Shown: positions 35,804-48,263 of the stretch, in pieces | Layout: every line of letters begins with the position of its first letter | Position numbering within the stretch: the first letter of the stretch is position 1 | DNA from: Lineus longissimus | Lineage: Eukaryota; Nemertea; Pilidiophora; Heteronemertea; Lineidae | DNA length: 64,000 bases | Assembly: GCF_910592395.1 (NCBI RefSeq) | Contig: NC_088318.1 | Location: forward strand, 6,532,756-6,596,755 | Reading direction: 5' to 3' | Made by a program: the position numbers and the translations under genes | Notes under the pieces: generated by a model | Databases searched by the model: none | Seen by the model: the letters and a program-made list of their open reading frames with translations, nothing else | Told to the model about the DNA's origin: nothing

Positions 35804-36010
35804 GTAAGTTTTCCGATGATTTTAGTTGCAGCTTCTTGGCATTTTCACAAACCACCTGGAAAACTTATTTTCCTGATCGATCCCTGTTGGAAATGAAAAA
35901 AAAGAAATGTGGAGTGTTACTGGCGACCAATTGACATGGTTGGTTCCAAATAGACATTCAGTAATTCTGTTGTGACGTATGCAATTGGTGGGAACACCCA
36001 AAGAACAAAG
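35804..36010. repeat. Segmental duplication, block 3, copy A
   Basis: Intron downstream of transmembrane exon Z. It matches 61378-61412 and 62195-62359 (AACCACCTGGAAAACTTATT, GACATGGTTGGTTCCAAATA). About 780 bp present in copy B are absent here. Confidence 0.75.
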
Positions 36011-36124
36011 CTAATCAGGAAGATCATAAAAGGGGTCAAACAGCTTAAAAGATAGAGATTATAAAACAATGGAAAGGGGCAATTAAGAAGGAAGGTGTTA
36101 AAACTTATAATGGTTAACGATCCT

Positions 36125-37100
36125 GGGTGTCTGGGTTGAATGTAGGTAAAAAAGGTACAGGTAAAAAAGGTACAGGTAAAAAAGGTACGGTAAAAAAGGT
36201 ACAAGAAAAAAAGGTACAAGTAAAAAAGGTACAAGTAAAAAAGGTATCGGTAAAAAAGGTACAGGAAAAAAAGTACAGGTAAAAAAGGTACAAGAAAAAT
36301 GGGGACTAGGTAAAAAAGGTACAGGACTGGTATGGTGTCTTTGCTGTCAAATGTTATAAATTGCACGTCTTGTTTATTGTAAATGAAGTCAAATTTTGGG
36401 GTTATCATGATTATTATGTAGATGTTGTGTGGTGGAGGTAACTTATACTGAGATAGGCAAAGTTTAGATATGCTTTCAATCAGTCAGTCAAATGGAAACC
36501 ATGTTATGTTTTGGTTATTTGTTTTTTGTGTATCCAAACTAATTACTTCCTTGCTAGAGTAAAGTTGATTAACTTCTAATTGCCAAAGCATAATTATGAC
36601 TACTGTAATTAATCCAATTAACAATCAATCAGAAAATCCCTTGTCCAAGGTGGATTGTTCCAGGTCTGGTATTAATTAGGAAGGTCTTCCTAAGCTGATA
36701 CCACCTGGAATATTTATTTTACTGATACCAACGGTTTTGAATACATTCAGGGCTTCTTTCGCACTTTTGTAACTATGAAACTAAGGGCTTCTAATCTAAC
36801 TGTAAATGAGTAATCAAAGAGGACATTGGCCATCAGTACCCATTCAGTCAATGTGAGAATCAACGAATTTCATACAATAACTTTTTAAAAAGTGTCTGTA
36901 CCTTTTTTACCTAGTCACCATTTTTCTTGTACCTTTTTTACCGATACCTTTTTTTCCTGTACCTTTTTTACCGATACCTTTTTTTCCTGTACCTTTTTTA
37001 CCGATACCTTTTTTACTTGTACCTTTTTTCCTGTACCTTTTTTACCGTACCTTTTTTACCTGTACCTTTTTTACCTGTACCTTTTTTACTGGATACCGTC
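36125..37100. mobile_element. Element with TGTACCTTTTTTACC inverted arrays
   Basis: 36135-36330 is an array of GGTAAAAAAGGTACA and 36895-37095 the inverted array TGTACCTTTTTTACC. The two innermost units are also mirrored (CTAGTCACCATTTTTCTTGT and its partner near 36295). The 560-bp centre is unique and non-coding. Outer ends contain GTCTGGGTT in both orientations. Long low-complexity frames here are translations of the repeat. Confidence 0.6.
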
Positions 37101-37557
37101 TGGGTTCACCAGGGCTAGAGAGAAACACAGAAATAATAATTACAGATATAGTAAGCAATTCCTAATATTGTCACACTTGCATTTACTTCAAAACCCATGT
37201 GTAGGCTTGAGTGACCCGATGTATAATATCCCTTGTGAAGTACATTGCAATACTTCTTATTTTTAAAACAGACCTTCAGATAAAATGAAATAAGAAAGTA
37301 GGGACCGTTCACCAGTTATTTTACTTTCAAGAGTAAAATTTATGCGAGTATAAACCACCAATTAGATTTTCCCGTAAAAGAAAATTCTACAGAGCTCTGG
37401 TGTGCTCCAATTGCGGCCTTCCGAGGTCGGTAGCTAGAATGGCAGAAACATCTTGTAATACTCTATTAAATCCTACACTCATAGATTTTCCCTCGCACCA
37501 GAACCAGTTGGCATGAAAACATTGACTAGAATACTGTCTTCAGTCGACTCACTTTTT
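37101..37557. other. No feature recognised
   Basis: Spacer between two repeat elements. Confidence 0.4.
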
Positions 37558-38531
37558 AGCTCACCTCGGGGAGCTTATACAATACCGTGGCGTCCGTCGT
37601 CCGTCGTCGTCGGCCGTTACCGGAGCACGTGTCATCACCGCTAGGGCTAAATGGCTAAAACTTGGTGTGTTGGTAGCTTCGATATGACCTACTTTCTGGC
37701 CTCCAGGCAACCATCTTGGAAATAGTTTTTTGCCTTTTTGAAGCTAATACGTAGTACTAGCTAGTACGTAGCTAATAGCTAGTACGTAGAGTGACGAAAT
37801 TTTTATGGTGGGTGTATCGAATAAGGTTAAATGACATGTCACCCGGGTTTTTGATTTGACCTTCTTTTCAAGGTCACAGAGGTCAAAGTTAACTAAATCA
37901 CAGATAGGTAGCTGGTTTCGTTTCTATTTTAACTGGAAGGTTCTGTATCTAGGGACCGTCTATATTCTACCCAAAAAATTTGTACCGCCAGGCGGCCATC
38001 TTGAAAATTAAACAAAGTCGGATTGCAGCCAAATTTCATGTGATTGTATATCAATGTTCTTTCTACAACATCCCTGATTTTTAGTCAAATCCATCGACCA
38101 ATGTGGCCGCCATGCGGCCATCTTGAAAAGTATACAAAGTCCTATTACTCCGAAACTTATTATCGGATTGCAACCAAACTCATGTGATAATGCATCTATG
38201 TACTCTTATCAATATCCCAAATTTTCAGTCTAATCCCATGACAAATATGGCCGCCAGGCCGCCATTTTGAAAATCCACTGTCCTATTACTCCTAAACTGT
38301 TAAACAGATGTCAACCAATTTCCATGTGACATGTACACTCTTCAATAACCCTGAAATTCAGTCAACTTTGTAACCAAAATGTCATACTTAGATGGTACCG
38401 GTAATTTTCTTTTGTGCCATTGAGCCGAGTAGAATCATAATATGCAATAGAATCAAAACTGGTGAAACTGGCCAGAAATTGTTCTCCCCATATCCACTGT
38501 AAATGACATGCATACATTATCCGAGGTGAGC
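37558..38531. mobile_element. AGCTCACCTCGG...CCGAGGTGAGC element
   Basis: Short inverted ends AGCTCACCTCGG and CCGAGGTGAGC. The interior has a GTCCGTCGTCC run, then about three diverged tandem units of roughly 120-140 bp, each with GGCCGCCAGGCGGCCATCTT and CCAAATTTCATGTGA-like parts. This type of repeat is widespread in marine invertebrate genomes; its superfamily is not assigned here. Confidence 0.6.
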
Positions 38532-38542
38532 ACGTGGTCCCT

Positions 38543-39522
38543 GGGCCATAATCTCCAACATCAGACAAACTGGATTGCATGGTGCTGCCGCGTATTGTTA
38601 GAAATTGGCGTTAATGGGGGTATGTCCAATGTCGCAGATATGGGGTTTCATGGGACATTCAAGGGTTAAGGTTTTGACACTGTCTTCGATTGTGATCAGC
38701 GCTTCGACGAGTGGAACATGTCCTCTACTCTCATGTTGTGAAAGTCTCTGCTGAAGCAACAAGCTTCATGTTCCGCCAGTCCATGATATACTGATAACGT
38801 GACATAAGATGCAACGTAGTCAGTATCTTGATGATGGGCTCTGCATACTCCCGATTCTTTAGGATGGAGGATGAAGGTCCCTGGCATGGTCTCAAGGCAT
38901 CCTGAGATACATGTTTTTGATACTCCTACCTCGTGTGCAAATATCGAAAGGTGGAGTATATTGAATATCACAGGTTATGTCAGGATGGGTATATTAAGGA
39001 ACCTCCGAGGGCCGGACGCGCTTATCCACGTTCACACCTGCAGTCTGGTTGGGACTTCACAAAATACTGATTTGGTCAATAAGAGATCGTTTGGGATGAA
39101 TTGGTCCAGGAATATTTTCACGAGATCTGCAGGAAATTTAAAATTAAATTTGAATTTCCAACTTGGGCACAAGATATGTTGGTTTTCCACACAAAAACAG
39201 CTTCCAGCAGGACCGCAACTTCTCCAAACAGGATCATTAAAAAAGGTCAGCATTAGTTTGATACGACAAGGATGGCGGCGCATGGTGTAAAGCTCCTGGC
39301 TAGGTGAATCCACGCCCAAGTTGTCCCTTCAAGGTTAAGCTTCCTGGCGAGACAATCAGTACTGTAACAGCCCACAAAAATGGATTTCACAATAGCCGGA
39401 TACTTAACCTGTGAATGAGACAGGACAATTGTTGACAACAGAAATGGAACTGCATTGAATTATCGGAATAACCTGAATCCGTTTGAGTCGAGACAACTCA
39501 AAGATGCGATCTGGATTTACCA
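38543..39522. repeat. Segmental duplication, copy 2
   Basis: Partner of 4517-5768 (see that entry). It directly abuts the AGGTGAGC element and ends inside an intact signal-peptide exon. Confidence 0.85.
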
Positions 39523-39605
39523 ATGTGTGGCGGTTTTTATATCCGTGGATAGGTCTTGTTCTCGTGGTCGCGGCAGTGGATGGCACCCCTAATCGGAGGT
39601 CAATG
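39504..39605 (+). CDS. Signal-peptide exon
   Basis: Thirty-four codons from ATG to a GTGAGT donor. Reads MRSGFTNVWRF, a hydrophobic core IGLVLVVAAV, then VDGTPNRRSM; likely cleavage after DG. This is a textbook secretory leader with a phase 0 donor. The duplicate at 5749 is broken. Phase 0 fits the exon at 39955 (phase 0), but not the V-like Ig exon at 57870, which needs phase 1. Confidence 0.65.
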
Positions 39606-39954
39606 GTGAGTTTACCCTTTTTCAAGTTGACGCACCTATGCTGTCTCCGCAAACGCCATAAGTATGTATACCCCTTCGGAGTCAGCCGTATACGTCGTCA
39701 GCGCAAACTCGTGAATAGAAATCAAACCCCATACCATATGACATAATTCCTCAAATTTGTATGCAATATGCACCGCGCTAGACCAATTTGATACTGCGTT
39801 GGCGTTCAATTTCTCACTCTTGAATACCACATAATGATTATCACATCGTGTCAGCCTCACAATTGTCGTCAACTGGCGACACAATGGTCACAATCTGTTA
39901 GAACGGCTCTTACCCGGCCATACAGTAATTGGACTTGACCTTGTTCTTTTTCAG

Positions 39955-40092
39955 ATACAACGAAATGTACCGCTTTCTTTACACAAATGGTCCAACTCCA
40001 TTGTGCCTTACGTTTTTGATGAGTCGTTTGGCAAGTCAAAAAAGACAGCGTCCTATAAAAGTAACATCCCAGCGCGTAACAATTCGTTTTAG
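39955..40092 (+). CDS. Exon resembling the start of an astacin protease
   Basis: A strong acceptor (TTGTTCTTTTTCAG) is followed by 45 codons and TAG. It reads QRNVPLSLHKWSNSIVPYV, then FDESFGKSKKTA. The pattern R-N, K-W-x-N, V-P-Y-V and D-x-S-F resembles the first strand of astacin-family metalloprotease domains. The zinc-binding HExxH region would lie downstream and is absent before the stop. Joined to the signal exon it gives a secreted protein of about 79 residues. It could be a truncated astacin gene or a coincidental match. Confidence 0.35.
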   Translation: MQRNVPLSLHKWSNSIVPYVFDESFGKSKKTASYKSNIPARNNSF

Positions 40093-40599
40093 TGTTTTTC
40101 AATTTATTTGTTTTTTGTTATTTGAACGACTCTGGTTTCATAAAAGTTAAAGATGAAATTTTGTAGACAACGTGATCATGAATCTTGAACTACTTCTCTC
40201 GAATGAGGTAGACACGCGCGGCGATGTCCCCTAAGTAGGATAGTATGAGTCATGACAGACGTGACCCCAAATGATCGATAGGCCTACTAGCCAAACTGGA
40301 GCATCTTAGCATAAAACCTATTATGATGGATGTCTCCCTCAAATATATATAGGACATCTTTGTTGCATCCCAGGTAACATCGATCTGTGTATAGAACACA
40401 GTTGGTAAGCCCGACATCTTAAGTTGCTCGACGTGTCTCTATATAGATGTCGTAGCCATGGCCATGCAGGCAATTTGCAAGGTCTGGTTGTGACAGTCTC
40501 ACCATGTCTCACGAACGAACAGTCATACCGCCTTTGGTCTGCTGTTTGTGGCAGTACAGTCTAGCTCTATCTTACTAAGAGGCAGCAATGAATGTCTCC
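40093..40599. other. No feature recognised
   Basis: Spacer after the astacin-like exon; no polyadenylation signal stands out. Confidence 0.35.
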
Positions 40600-40787
40600 T
40601 ATACATGCTTTCCGAAATTGGTGTCTTCCATTGGAACTAACTTTCCCCCCCTTGTCCGGCATTAAAGGCATTCAAGTGTGTTGGTCAACCAGGACTATCT
40701 CCTTTGTCCCTCCACCATAAGGCCTAGTTTCCCCTTATGACATCAATATTTCGGACACTCAGCGCCCCATTTCTGGAAAGGTGTATA
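40600..40787. mobile_element. 188-bp TATA-flanked MITE
   Basis: Imperfect inverted ends TATACATGCTTTCCGAAAT and ATTTCTGGAAAGGTGTATA. Uninterrupted relative of 28259-28907. Confidence 0.65.
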
Positions 40788-41116
40788 GCCATGACATTAT
40801 GTAGCCTAATCGTCTCCAAGGGTTGTAACTGCCATGCCCCCTTTAGTCTGGTTGTTGATTGTCTCACGGACTATGTCCTCTCTGCTCCGGTTACGACAAT
40901 CTCGTAGTGTCGTTCGGTGGAAAGCCATCTCTCATTAGTCTGGTTCTTACAATGATTACGAAAAAAAACTATTGCACTTGATAGCTTGGTCTGTGTGCAA
41001 CGGTCATTTTGATGATGAATTCAAGCGTTAGGGGAGGGATAACAGAACGGCTCTCTTCTCCTTTCCCTAGTGCAGAACCGCGCCGAATGCGTATCTGCCA
41101 TACTTCTTTTTCAAGG

Positions 41117-41318
41117 AACCCTTTTAATGACAACGCGACGATCACAGAGTTGGGCTGCTCAGGGGCGAAGGAGGGCCAGAAACAGACTAAAAGCACAGTG
41201 ACAGACATGGATGAGGAGGGAAAGGAATATAACAATTCGTGTACGGCAGAAAGCGTTATTGGAGAGCAAGACGTTTCAAAGGCAATGCCTGTCAATTGCC
41301 CACAATATTTCAATAATT
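41117..41318 (+). pseudogene. Second half of a C2-type Ig domain (copy X)
   Basis: Same length (202 bp) and about 85% identical to the exon at 60607. Encodes ATITELGCSGAKEGQ, then KEYNNSCTAESVIGEQ and MPVNCPQYF, ending at a GTAAGT donor. The acceptor position aligned with the AG of copy Y is GG, with an AG one base upstream that would shift frame. An alternative acceptor near 41068 (TCCTTTCCCTAG) leads into the same open frame in phase 2. The upstream Ig half and V-like exon are not found, so this copy is probably non-functional. Confidence 0.6.
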
Positions 41319-41395
41319 GTAAGTATCTTACAATTGTTTTACGTTATCAAATAGCATTGTTTCTTTTTTGTGATCTCACTCATTGTTTATTTCAG

Positions 41396-41421
41396 TTCTG
41401 TCAGCCCAGTGGAAACACTAA
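41396..41421 (+). CDS. Short alternative stop exon (copy X)
   Basis: After CATTGTTTATTTCAG the phase 1 reading gives LSAQWKH and TAA. Equivalent to 60886-60911. Confidence 0.35.
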
Positions 41422-41426
41422 TCATG

Positions 41427-41856
41427 GAGACATTGACAAGTGCATGTATTCAAATATGATATTACAATTACACCAACCAGGATAGTTGGTATTCTGGTTG
41501 GACGTGACAAGTCTTGAGCAAACTGTACGACTACGAAGACGGTATTTCGGTAAGGGGCAGATAGTGGGTGATACGAATAAAGACTAGCAAATGCTTTTAT
41601 CTAAAACTCCATGTACATTTACACTGGGCCTTTCTGTACAAAATTGAAGTAAAAGCATTTGCTAGTCTTTATTCATATCACCCATTATCTGGTATGGTGT
41701 GACTAGTCTTGATGTAACTTAAACACATTTGAATAACATCAAGTGGTTATTTCACGAGGGCAGGTGTATATTTTGGGGGGATGTGACAAGTCCTGAAGTT
41801 AACCAAACCCTTCTGAATGACGTCTTCAATAAGGGTACCCAAAGGTGCCTGGCGTA
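41427..41856. other. Inverted 41.55/41.66-kb motif only
   Basis: GACTAGCAAATGCTTTTA (41581) and its inverse TAAAAGCATTTGCTAGTC (41650) form a hairpin of about 110 bp. Nothing else recognised. Confidence 0.5.
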
Positions 41857-42116
41857 TATGGCTGGCACGAGTGGACAGAATTCACAATTATGCCACGGAA
41901 TAAATCGGAATTGTGGTGCACCATAAATCGACCAATCAAAACCTCGGATCTCGTGAGTTGTGCCGCGGCATAAATAGGAATTGTGGACGGAAGTGTCATT
42001 TATGGAGGACGGAAGTAAATCGGAATGGTGTACTATAAATCGACCAATCAAAACATCGGATCTCGCGAATTATGCCGCGGCATAATTCTGAATTTTGTCC
42101 ACTCGCGCCAGCCATA
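41857..42116. mobile_element. 260-bp MITE, GGCGTA flanks
   Basis: Ends TATGGCTGGCACGAGTGG and CCACTCGCGCCAGCCATA are flanked by GGCGTA at 41851-41856 and 42117-42122. Same family as the nested cluster at 23419. Confidence 0.7.
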
Positions 42117-43212
42117 GGCGTAGGCATTGTACGGCGGGGAGGGAGGGTGGGGGGTGACTCGGAGATTGTCTCCACAGGCATCGTTAAAGAAACACTTCCA
42201 GGTAAAAGATTAATTCTATTGAGGTCACTTAAGCTGTAAATACTGGCCACTCTACACAGCCCAAAAATTTCGCGTCCAGGATATTTTCGCGAATTTCTAG
42301 AGTAGGTAATGCTCACGAAAATATTCTGCCGCGAAAATCACTAGCTTTCCAGCAAGAATTCCATGTCATTGTTGTTATGCTTCCACAGGCATTGCATCCA
42401 GCTAGGCCCTATATAGATCTAAGCTTACTAATAACCATAAAGAGATTATAGATTTGAGACCGCGCATATCCATTGCAATTGGAAATTAGCACGTATACAA
42501 TTAACGTCACACCAAACAAACACAAATTCCACAACTCATCAATGACTTGATCTTTTGTGCTGTCGGCTTAATTGCTTCATACAGAGAGACCTGGGCCCAG
42601 TTGACAGTGGATTTGAGTATGCTTTATAGACACGCACTCTTCAGTACCTATTCACCAGTTGTACAGTACATGCACCTCTGAGGCAAAAACAATTCTTGAC
42701 TCGCGAAAATATTATGGCGCGAAATATGTCCATCAGCCGGGAAATTTTCGGTTCTACAGTGACTAAATATCCCGGGCTAATATCTTCATAGGTCTATACA
42801 ATTAGCATTACACCAGTCCGGCACGTGCTGGCTGGGGCACGTTACGTGCGCGTGAACAATTTTGACGGGTTTTGCCGAGGCCGAAAATAGGCCTATAAAA
42901 ACCTTCTCTACAGTAAAACAAGAGTACGTTGGTTGTAGTGAGGAGGGGGGGGGGGGGGGGGGGGGGGTGGGGGACGAAGCAGGCTGCAGGTGCGGCAAAT
43001 CCATCCTCCTTTAGTAACGGGCTGAATGATTGGCTGTTACTGATTCTTAGAACACACCCAATATAAAGGCTAGATGCCAATCGTGCATCATCAACAACCT
43101 GGTTCAGTAATTGGCAGTTAGCGCTTCGTAGAATACAGGCGTTATAAAGGCCAGATGCCAATCGTACATACACCACGATTGTATAGAGGATTCTACGTTG
43201 ATACAGGAGACT
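42117..43212. other. Non-coding; poly-G run at about 42943-42975
   Basis: No exon recognised. A long G run near 42943-42975 is a likely sequencing or assembly weak point. 43041-43090 and 43100-43155 contain a short direct repeat (AAAGGCTAGATGCCAATCGT and AAAGGCCAGATGCCAATCGT). Confidence 0.45.
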
Positions 43213-44089
43213 GAGCTTCATGTTCGAGTGATTTATGTTACTGGCCTGGTTAGATAACTTTCATAACATTTTATCGCTATGGAGATATCGTTGACTTTAC
43301 CAAAGCATTGGGGTCAGCGATGTCGGGCGTCGTTGTTTGCTCTAGTATGGCGGTCACAATTACCCTATTCCCGTTCAACGCTATTTCTCTCCCGTTGAAT
43401 GGGATTTGCAGCATTTAGATTCGTTAACAGCTATTCAACGCATTGCGTTAACCAGTAACTGAACAGTGGATGTCATTTAACGATTTTCAAATTGTAGTTC
43501 CCGACGCAAACATGGACTGATAGTGTCGAGAAATTTTTGCTAATTGATAACTTAGATGTAGGACTACATAACAGTTTAATTTGTCATTATCACTAGAACA
43601 CGCCTAAGGTCTCATAAGGGAGTTTCAATGTATGCATGCACAATGTCCCCAGTGCGATAGTTCCTAAAAAATCGTTGATTTCTTGGTCCTCAGTGTATGC
43701 CAATGTTGATTTATCAATTGTTTTGACAAAGACATTTGGAGTTTCTGTTATTTGGAGTTTCTGAAACCTGGAGCGCTGCTCAATAGGCTGATAACAAGAA
43801 ACTACGCATTTTACTGCTGTTGCCGACGTTTGTGTACAGTGAACTTGAGGTGTGCGTCGGGCCCGTGTTGAAATGCCGTCCAGTGCCAAGTGGTGCGTGT
43901 TTCGCTGATTTGTGCAAAATTCAATATATCTCAAAAGTTGAATGGTTGACCCTCGATTTTTTTGAATTTTTGTGTAACTTTTTTTCACGGGAGAATGGTT
44001 ACTTTAAGAATTATACAGGAAGAAATGTAAAATGTTTGCTTTTTTCCGTGATTGTCCGGCCCAATTGGCAATATTGTGAACAGAGCTAA

Positions 44090-44700
44090 CGGCGATGTAT
44101 GGAACAAAATGGGTGTTAAAAAATTATTTATTCAGCAGGTTATAGCGGCTATTAGTAAATTCAAGTGGGCGAATCAAGCTGAGATTAATCTGAGAGATCT
44201 AGGCAGAATAGCATCGTCTTTTTGGACGTTACAAACATGTGAACTGATTTGTTCACACAGATGCATACATGGGACTATAGAGGAGTAAAAACGAATAACC
44301 AAGCACAGATGGTGGTTCGCAATCGAACCACCAAAAAATGTGAGAAAATGTGTTTCAGACCTACTTATACTCCAAATACAACATTTCAGCTATTAAAACA
44401 GTTGAGAATGATATCAATGTCCACCAGCATCATAAAAATCCCCTTCATCATTGGCACAATTGTTTTTAAATTTGATTGGATAGAACTGGCTGTATCCAAG
44501 GCTGAAAGTGGTTGCTAGGGAGTTTAAGCAATTAATTTTTTTCTTCTTAATTAGGCTCATTAACCCACTTAAAATTTGTTTTGGAGGAAAAAACCCACAA
44601 AACATTATTCATATGTATTAAAGAAATCATTTTTATACAAAAATCTCAAAAAAAATATTTTTTGAAAAAATCCATATTTTAGGAGTATATACCTACCTTA
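44090..44700. other. Copy-B-specific sequence
   Basis: Replaces 27441-27570 of copy A. One open frame (44052-44288, VKKLFIQQVIAAISKF) is unassigned. No ends typical of a known element were seen. Confidence 0.35.
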
Positions 44701-45228
44701 AAATATGTGTCACGTCCTGTTAATGGGCACTTCATCATCGCGTACATTCGGGGAAAACTCCTTAATTAACAACGAGACCTACGAACGAAACGCGTCGCCA
44801 TAACTACAATATAAACACTTTCTTGAATACATTACAGAGAATGGCCCGGAACTGGCCAATAGTGGTTACGCTACACACTGGCCATCGGGCGTAAGCATAC
44901 GGACAACGTTTATACCAGAAGTTGGTCGTTTTTTTTCCAACATGGAATATTTTATTGAATTAAATCTGCTTTTCCATACGAACAATCAAATGTGTGTACT
45001 TTATGACTGAAACAGACAACTCATATGAAACAAACTGCATTTTTGCTATTAGAATTTTTGCGTCGTTAAAACGCGCGCCATTGGAAGCCAAAACGCCCGC
45101 CATTAATTCGCCGTTCGTCTTTGTCTCCTTTTTCTGAACCAATACTCATGGAGACAGGACTCGTGATGTTTTTGGTGATGCAGCTGGTTGTTACACAGGC
45201 CGGTGGGTAATGATTTACACACTTCTAA

Positions 45229-45660
45229 CTACAATTGTTTTGAATACTTTGTACATTTTGAGGATTCTGACTGCAACCAGTGTAAAACAATCTGCGAATC
45301 AGTCCATAGTGTCACGGTCGGTTTGTCCTTGAGTTCAGTTACAATTGTTTTTGCTAGTCTAGATGCTACAAGTGCTGCCATCAGTTCAAGTCTTGGGATT
45401 GTAGTCTGTTGGAGTGGGGCTAGTCTCCCTTTTGCAGTAAATAGTCGAACTCTAGGGCCGTCGTCTGTGTTCCAACGCATATATCCAACTGCTCCGTATG
45501 CCTTGAAGCTCGCATCTGCAAAAACACGTAATTCTGCTACTCCGTTTGCTGTCGTTGGCTTCACGCTTCTCGGGAATTAGACAGTTTCCAGTTTCTTCAA
45601 ATCGGTGAATATCCGTTGCCAGTGTTCTGCATGATCATCAGGCAATGGGGTCGTCCCAAC
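45229..45660 (-). mobile_element. BEL/Pao pol fragment
   Basis: Minus-strand frame 45564-45229 reads LRVFADASFKAYGAVGY, then APLQQTTIPRLELMAAL and VTLWTDSQIVLHWLQS. This is the RNase H region of BEL/Pao retrotransposons (catalytic Asp, Glu and Asp visible). Upstream (45565-45655) another minus frame still shows the WDDPIP-type linker, after a stop. It interrupts the duplication: copy A (28150-28170) runs through without it. Confidence 0.85.
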
Positions 45661-47530
45661 CAACAATATAGGCTATTACTATTATAGGCCTATATGTCGT
45701 TACAAAATTAAGAGGTTGCGTAGGCTTTTACATTTTCACTGTGATTCAGCTTGACTTGCAACAAGCAGAGGTGGACAAACACACAGACAAGGTTGACGTA
45801 GTATAAGCATCTATAAAAGCCGATTATGAGGAAACAATGCCATAGAACTGAAAAATATCCCTGTGCAGGTAAGTTTTACGTCTTTCGCGGGTATAGGTTT
45901 ATACTAGTTTGCTCGTGAACATATTATTATGCCACGAAAGGTAATTGAAAGTATCACAAAGTGTTTTACTGCTGGCTTATAATTTTTGGCCTTTCAGGTT
46001 ATGCTGTGATATTCAAAGACATATCAAGTGGCATATAGGCATTCCTCATCAGTCTGTATACTCATTATGATGTTTAGACCATTCTCAATGATATTACCAC
46101 CAAAATTTCCCTGTATATAAACTTCAAAATTGATACGAAAAAACAAATTTTCAGGTATTACAGCGCCATTTCTCGATTAAATTTAATTCTGTTTGTTGGA
46201 TACGTCAGTGTTAATCATTTGCTACCATGCTTTTAGGCCTACATGGCGATTTTTAAAACAAAACATGATTTGAGAATTATATTGAATTTAAAGAATTAAA
46301 GTTGCATTTTATCAACTTTAAATGATATTAAGCAGAAGCCACTTAAAAATATTTAAATCGCCAAGCGACCTGAATTTAAAAGTATAGAATGAATACCTTT
46401 CAGCTTGCGGTATTTTTTATCTCTGTACCATAATAAACTTTTCACATTTGACTAGTTTTCAATTTGCAGAGTGGGGATCAGCTTCGGTTGAGCCCCAGAT
46501 CCAGGCCTGTGTGACACTAATGGGTCGCTTGCTTCATTGGTAGATAATCTTAGTGCTGTGATAGCAATGCTTTGTTTTTACTGCTTGAATACTGAGTAAA
46601 CATTGTGTTTCGTCACGCAATCGCAATCGGGTGGATGGATCACAAGGTAACGAAATCCAAATTAGGCCTACATGTAAGTACATGTAAGTCAGTGATAAAG
46701 TCTGATAAATGCTGTCGATCTATCAATGGGCTTTGCGTGTCAGTAGAGCAAAGTTTCCTTCCAGTACGCAGGCCTGTATTTGCCTTTATAGATGTCACAT
46801 AGTCAAGTACATGTATGTCTGTGATAAAGTCTGATAAATGCTGTATACACATTTTCATATTCTTATGACCATAATCATCATAGCTAGAGTACAATTGTTT
46901 TGACTAGTTAGTCGGAACTAAAGTCACAAGAAGTTTTTTGCTATATTTTTAAGCCACAATGAATGACTATACTTTAATTCTTTATGATTTTATTTTGGCT
47001 ATACACGTATAATAAAAGTTTGAGTTAAATGATAGTCATATGTTTATTTTGCCTGAAGGTTTGACGTAGAACTACAGCAATTTATTTTTTCAATTTAATG
47101 AATTCGTACAGGTTGCCTGCCGCCAAAGGTTTGATACTACGGGTAATACTAAACAGCGTCCACCAGGTTTAAAAGCATATTTCAAGTCATCAAAATAAAA
47201 TATGCTGGTCAAAAACGAAATAAGCAGAACATTTTCCACATTTCCTGATACTTAGTAGTTTCATGACATTTTTGTGCTAGATTAGCGAGTTGTTGTCTAA
47301 AATGTAGCAGCATCCACCACCCAGTCGGCGGCCATGTTGGATTTGACTTGGATGAAATGATAGGGCTTCCAAGGAGCCCTATGATTTTAGACAACATCTC
47401 CCTTATCTTACACCCAAATGTCATGAAATTTTCAGGAAATGTGTTTTATGGTGTACTTATTACGTTTATGGCTACTAACTTTTATTTTGAAGACTTCATA
47501 CCCGACTTTAAACCTGGTGGACGCTGATGG

Positions 47531-47936
47531 ACGCTGTTTAGGATGACCAGATACTACAACGATCTTGATTGGTTGGCTGAGACTCGGAAACATAAAGCCT
47601 AACTATGATTAGCTGTATGATTCGGTACATTCCGCCACAATTCTTCGGAATGCATACCATAATACTAACAACCTCACACCTCTGTGCCAAATTTGTGTAG
47701 CTCGATCCTCGTTGATAGATGTGTTTGATTACTGGAGTCAGGTTGACCGGGAATTCCAATTTGTGTTTTTGTTTGGTCTGCTATCAGCTGATGTCGGAAT
47801 TCGCATACTGCAACACATGTAATATTCGCTCCGTTCCGATGGCCGGTGAGCGAATTAGGCGCGATTATTGATAATGATAGATGTTTGCCTGTGATTTTCA
47901 TTCAGTCTGAATTTTTGCCTGATCATGATAGAATCA
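47531..47936. other. No feature recognised
   Basis: Spacer between the duplication edge and the large GGG-ended element. Confidence 0.4.
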
Positions 47937-48263
47937 CCGAAGCAGGGGATACCCTAAACTAAGAGCCAAGAGCCAAGAGCCACGATCACCTTTTTTTACA
48001 GGACAGATAGGCGTACGTACTTGTCTAATTCTACCCCCTCCCCACGGCCCAGCTGTACATCGTCATTGTACATCATGTGCTGTACTAGGTGATCTGATCG
48101 ACCGAGAGCCGTATCATGCAACCACCATCCATATAGTATACTAGCATTGTACCCGTGGCGCAGGCAGGTTCAAATGGGCTATACCTTGAATAGATGAATT
48201 GCAATGAAAATCTAATGCAATATCAAAGGTTTCAATATCGAAGAGACAAATTAAACCAACCAT

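Larger units (their letters stand above)
43213..47530. repeat. Large segmental duplication, block 1, copy B
   Basis: Partner of 25432-30755. Copy B lacks the LINE and MITE insertions of copy A, has about 600 bp of own sequence at 44090-44700, and carries a BEL/Pao fragment at 45229-45660. Confidence 0.85.

Noticed and set aside
35511-35855. 114-codon minus-strand frame rich in Pro, Ile, Phe and Ala
   Set aside because: Translation of the CGAAACAGGAATAGG array.
43593-43988. 131-codon minus-strand frame in duplication copy B
   Set aside because: Copy A is frameshifted in the same place and no family is recognisable.
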